From positions 1 to 9,138 of the forward strand of contig CALATR010000202.1 of the NCBI GenBank assembly GCA_937891875.1: 9,138 bases of DNA, in the 5' to 3' direction. Under the pieces are notes generated by a model. That model saw only the letters and a list, made by a program, of their open reading frames with translations, did not search any database and was not told where the DNA came from. Origin of the DNA: an uncultured Pseudomonadota bacterium (GTDB lineage: Bacteria > Myxococcota_A > UBA796 > GCA-2862545). Positions 6,896-9,138 of the stretch are shown here, piece after piece. The translations under genes were made by a program, and so were the position numbers. Position 1 is the first letter of the stretch. Every line of letters starts with the position of its first letter.

Positions 6896-6946
6896 GGGGG
6901 GGGCGGCGGGGAGCCGCGTGGGGGGAGGGGAGGAACGCAGGAGGGG
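6896..6946 (+). other. G-run cluster (potential G-quadruplex) in the tolQ leader
   Basis: The + strand has G8 (6896-6903), G4 (6908-6911), G6 (6920-6925), G4 (6927-6930) and G4 (6943-6946) within 51 nt. These are on the template strand for tolQ, between its start and the candidate promoter, and upstream of the divergent EcsC-like gene. Chance clustering in a G+C-rich genome is a real alternative. Confidence 0.5.
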
Positions 6947-6956
6947 ATCGTGGGCG

Positions 6957-6986
6957 ATTCTTCACGTGCAGGGCCCCATCGTGCAA
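6957..6986 (-). promoter_or_regulatory. Possible sigma70-type promoter for the tol operon
   Basis: On the minus strand, TTGCAC (6986-6981) is followed after 18 nt by AAGAAT (6962-6957). Each hexamer matches consensus at 4 of 6 positions. This would give a leader of about 65 nt before the tolQ GTG, passing through a C-rich stretch. It is one of few A/T-containing hexamer pairs in the intergenic region. Confidence 0.35.
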
Positions 6987-7044
6987 CGTCTCCTTTGTCT
7001 CACCGCGTCCCGACCGTGCGCTCGGCGGGTCCGGGCAATAGCCA

Positions 7045-7767
7045 ATGGCCATGGCTTCCATCCGAGACTCGGTGACGGACGCGGTCGCAGAAGCGGCGCG
7101 CAAGGTCGACAGCGGCAGCATTCGCGCGCTGTATGCCGCGGTGTCCGTCCCGGTGGAGCGCGAGCGCGAGCGCCTGCGACGGACCCGGCGTCCCTTCGTC
7201 GACCCGGCGTCGTCCGAGGCGACCGATCCGGGGGCGGTCGCACGCACGGCGCGGCGCGTCATCGACCAGGCGATGTTCAAGGCGAGCGCGGTCGGCGGGG
7301 TCGCGGGACTCGGCGGCCTGGCCACGGTGCCCCCCGAGGTGGTCGCGACCCTCGTGAGCGTCGTGCGCCTCGCCCAGCGCCTGGCCATCGTCTACGGCTT
7401 CGACCCCGCCACGGATCGCGGGCAGATGGCGCTGCAGCAGGCGCTCTCCGCGGGGCTCGGCGTGGACCTGCCCGACGGGGGTCCGTTGGGACTGTCGGCG
7501 TCCGACCTGCCGAAGGTGCTGCTCGGCTCGGTGCCGACCGAGGTCGACGCGGCCATGACCCGCCAGCTGGTGCGGCAGTCCGCCTGGATGGTGGTCGGCA
7601 GCATCGCGCGCTTCGTGCCCGGTCTGGCCGTCGGCGCCGGGGTGGTGCGGTCGCGGTCGCGGATGCGTGAGGTCGGGGAGAAGATGCGCGAGGCCCTGGA
7701 GCGGCTGGCGGGCCTGCCGGCGGGAGCGCCCGGGGCCGACATCGTCGAGGCGGTCGAGGTCCGTTGA
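7045..7767 (+). CDS. EcsC-like family protein
   Basis: The gene encodes 240 aa. The core 'FKASAVGGVAGLGGLATVPPEV' (78-99) followed by 'LVSVVRLAQRLAIVYGFDPATDRGQ' (103-127) is the recognisable EcsC pattern: an amphipathic Gly/Ala-rich helix, then 'R.ia.iYGyD' and an acidic/basic turn. A second hydrophobic Gly/Ala-rich helix ('RFVPGLAVGAGVV', 189-201) near the C-terminus also fits the family. It has no signal peptide and no long membrane helix, so it is probably a cytoplasmic or membrane-associated protein. EcsC was first named from the Bacillus ecs operon, and its function is unclear. ATG at 7045 or 7051 are both possible; neither has a strong Shine-Dalgarno, the nearest being GGCGGG at 7024-7029. 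It is divergent from tolQ and overlaps the next gene by 4 nt (TTGA). Confidence 0.75.
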   Translation: MAMASIRDSVTDAVAEAARKVDSGSIRALYAAVSVPVERERERLRRTRRPFVDPASSEATDPGAVARTARRVIDQAMFKASAVGGVAGLGGLATVPPEVVATLVSVVRLAQRLAIVYGFDPATDRGQMALQQALSAGLGVDLPDGGPLGLSASDLPKVLLGSVPTEVDAAMTRQLVRQSAWMVVGSIARFVPGLAVGAGVVRSRSRMREVGEKMREALERLAGLPAGAPGADIVEAVEVR

Positions 7768-9138
7768 GCGCGCGGGAGTCCGACGATCCGGACGAGACCC
7801 CGCTCGGCGTGCACGACCTGCGCGTGGTGGTGGCGCTGGGGCGGGAGCGGCTGGCGGGCCTGCTCACGAGCCAGGAGGAGGCCGTCTGCGACCGAATCAT
7901 GGCCCTGTCGGGTCCACCCGCGGCGCTGTTTGCCCGGCTCTCTGCGCGGACGCGGACGGCGGTGGCGGTGGACGCGCTGGACCTGGCGGACGTGCCCGAC
8001 GCCCACGCCGCCGTGGACGCCCTGGTCGCCGAGGGGCTGCTGGCGGAGGGGGCGCGCTGGGACGAGCGGCTGGTCCTGGCGACGGTGCCGGTGCTCAAGG
8101 CGTGGTGTGCGGCCCGGGACCTGCCCGGGTCCGGCCGGCGCGCAGATCTGGTCGCCCGGCTGCTTCCGGCGCGACCGGTTCCCGCGGCCGAGCGGATCGT
8201 CCGTCGACCCCACGTAGCTCTGGTCCGGCGACTCGAGCGTGCGGCGCTGATGGACAAGCGGGCGGATCGCGGTCGGCTGGTGGCGGAGCGCCTGGGGCAC
8301 GTGCGCTTTGCCGAGTACACCCCGACGGGCGGGGCGGTGCTCTACCGCGATCGGGCGCACTTGCTGGCCTGGGAAGCACTCTTTGCGGAAGGGGAGGGGG
8401 TGCGCCCGGCGCGTGCGGTGCTGGGCCTGCAGGCCGGTCATGCGGAGGCCCCCGGGCGTCTGTCGCTGCGGCGGCGGCTGACCGGTGTGGTGGTCGAGCA
8501 CGCGCATCAGCTCCGCCGGGGAGGGGAGCCTGCCGAGGCGCGCGCCTGGCTCGACGCGTTGCGGATCGTCGGGGCGGGGGAGCACGCCCTGGCCCGGGCG
8601 CGGTGCCTGGAGGACGACGGTGAGGTGGGGCGGGCGTTCGAAGTCCTGCAGGCGGGCCTCGACACAAGCGACGGGGCCGATCGCCTCGCGCTGCACCGCA
8701 CGGGCAGGCGGCTGGGCCGTGCGCTGCACCGGGCCTGGATCCCCGATCCTCCCTTGCGCAAGGCACCTCGGCGCAGCCTGGCGCTGGAGCCGGGAGACGC
8801 CCGCCACCGCCCCACCTGGCGGGTCGACGGGGCCGATCGCTTCGTCGAGGACGCGGTCGCCCGGGTGATCGCCGGGGCGGGTCGCCAGGTGCTGCGCGCC
8901 GAGGGGGGGATCCTGCGCGCGCTCTTCGTGCACCTCTTCGCCGACGCCCTGCTGGCCCCGGTCGCCGGCCAGCTCCCCGTCCCCCGCCTTCCCGGGCCCC
9001 TGGACCTCGGTCGACCGGCCTTCGCCGCGCGCCGGCCTGGGCTCGTGTTTGCCGCCCTGGACGCGATCGCGCGGGGTGAGGCCGAGGCGCGGATCGCCGC
9101 TGCGGTGGGCGCGCTCGACGGGGTCCGGCTCGCCGGGG
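7764..9138 (+). CDS. FAN1-like (VRR-NUC family) structure-specific nuclease, N-terminal part
   Basis: An open frame of 458 codons runs off the right edge. The TTG start overlaps the EcsC-like stop as TTGA and has GAGG 4 nt upstream; a GTG at 7809 is a weaker alternative. An N-terminal helical region carries 'EEAVCDRIMAL' and 'ALFARLSART'. 'DVPDAHAAVDALVAEGLL' (77-93) and 'LKAWCAARDLPGSGRRADLV' (111-130) match the FAN1 pattern ending in an SAP-like 'LPgsGkkaeLv..L'. A helical, TPR-like middle is followed by 'VLRAEGGILRALFVHLFADA' and 'LLAPVAGQLPVP..PGPLDL' (377-415), which correspond to the family's 'EG.ll..LF.lLFwD..FapVpgaf..P.q..PlDL' block just before the nuclease. The PD-(D/E)XK VRR-NUC domain should lie in the missing ~100 residues. 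Known FAN1 proteins cut flap structures in DNA interstrand crosslink repair. I am sure of the family; activity cannot be judged without the nuclease domain. Confidence 0.85.
   Translation, partial: MSARESDDPDETPLGVHDLRVVVALGRERLAGLLTSQEEAVCDRIMALSGPPAALFARLSARTRTAVAVDALDLADVPDAHAAVDALVAEGLLAEGARWDERLVLATVPVLKAWCAARDLPGSGRRADLVARLLPARPVPAAERIVRRPHVALVRRLERAALMDKRADRGRLVAERLGHVRFAEYTPTGGAVLYRDRAHLLAWEALFAEGEGVRPARAVLGLQAGHAEAPGRLSLRRRLTGVVVEHAHQLRRGGEPAEARAWLDALRIVGAGEHALARARCLEDDGEVGRAFEVLQAGLDTSDGADRLALHRTGRRLGRALHRAWIPDPPLRKAPRRSLALEPGDARHRPTWRVDGADRFVEDAVARVIAGAGRQVLRAEGGILRALFVHLFADALLAPVAGQLPVPRLPGPLDLGRPAFAARRPGLVFAALDAIARGEAEARIAAAVGALDGVRLAG

Noticed and set aside
7392..8933. Long minus-strand frame opposite the EcsC-like and FAN1-like genes.
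   Set aside because: It is low-complexity and Pro/Arg/Gln/His-rich. The + strand frames carry clear family motifs.

Overview
The window is about 9.1 kb of very G+C-rich DNA (roughly 70% by eye) with strongly G/C-biased third codon positions. A complete Tol operon points to a Gram-negative, diderm bacterium. The mix of Tol proteins, an EcsC-like protein and a FAN1-type nuclease fits a deltaproteobacterial/Myxococcota-type lineage, but that placement is an inference. Nothing looks like phage, plasmid or a defence island.

Layout, left to right: (1) the last ~78 codons of a Ppx/GppA-family phosphatase (+), cut by the window edge; (2) a tRNA-Gly(CCC) gene (+) with a perfect 11-bp terminator hairpin; (3) about 450 bp with no gene, holding a roughly 403-bp inverted-repeat composite (445-847). 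It is made of four degenerate ~50-bp units and two heptamer arrays, (GTCTCCA)4 and (TGGAGAC)3, facing each other; (4) seven minus-strand genes, read right to left: tolQ, tolR, a TolA/TonB-like gene, tolB, then DUF2157, DUF4401 and GDYXXLXY-like genes; (5) a ~160-bp divergent intergenic region with a G-rich patch and a possible tol promoter; (6) two plus-strand genes joined by a TTGA overlap: an EcsC-like protein and the N-terminal 458 codons of a FAN1-like VRR-NUC nuclease that runs off the right edge.

TolQ and TolR form the proton-driven inner-membrane motor, the TolA-like protein spans the periplasm, and TolB is the periplasmic beta-propeller. Junctions in the minus-strand block are very tight (4-nt gap, 1-nt overlap, 4-nt overlap, 77-nt gap, 4-nt overlap, 4-nt overlap), so at least two translationally coupled blocks are clear and one long transcript is plausible. 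No pal gene follows tolB; the DUF2157/DUF4401/GDYXXLXY membrane-protein triad sits there instead.

No clearly new enzymatic system is visible. The items most worth a second look are the inverted-repeat element at 445-847, the replacement of pal by the DUF triad, the coupled EcsC-FAN1 pair, and the near-identical gene junctions within the DUF triad. All calls rest on reading motifs by eye; no database search was run.
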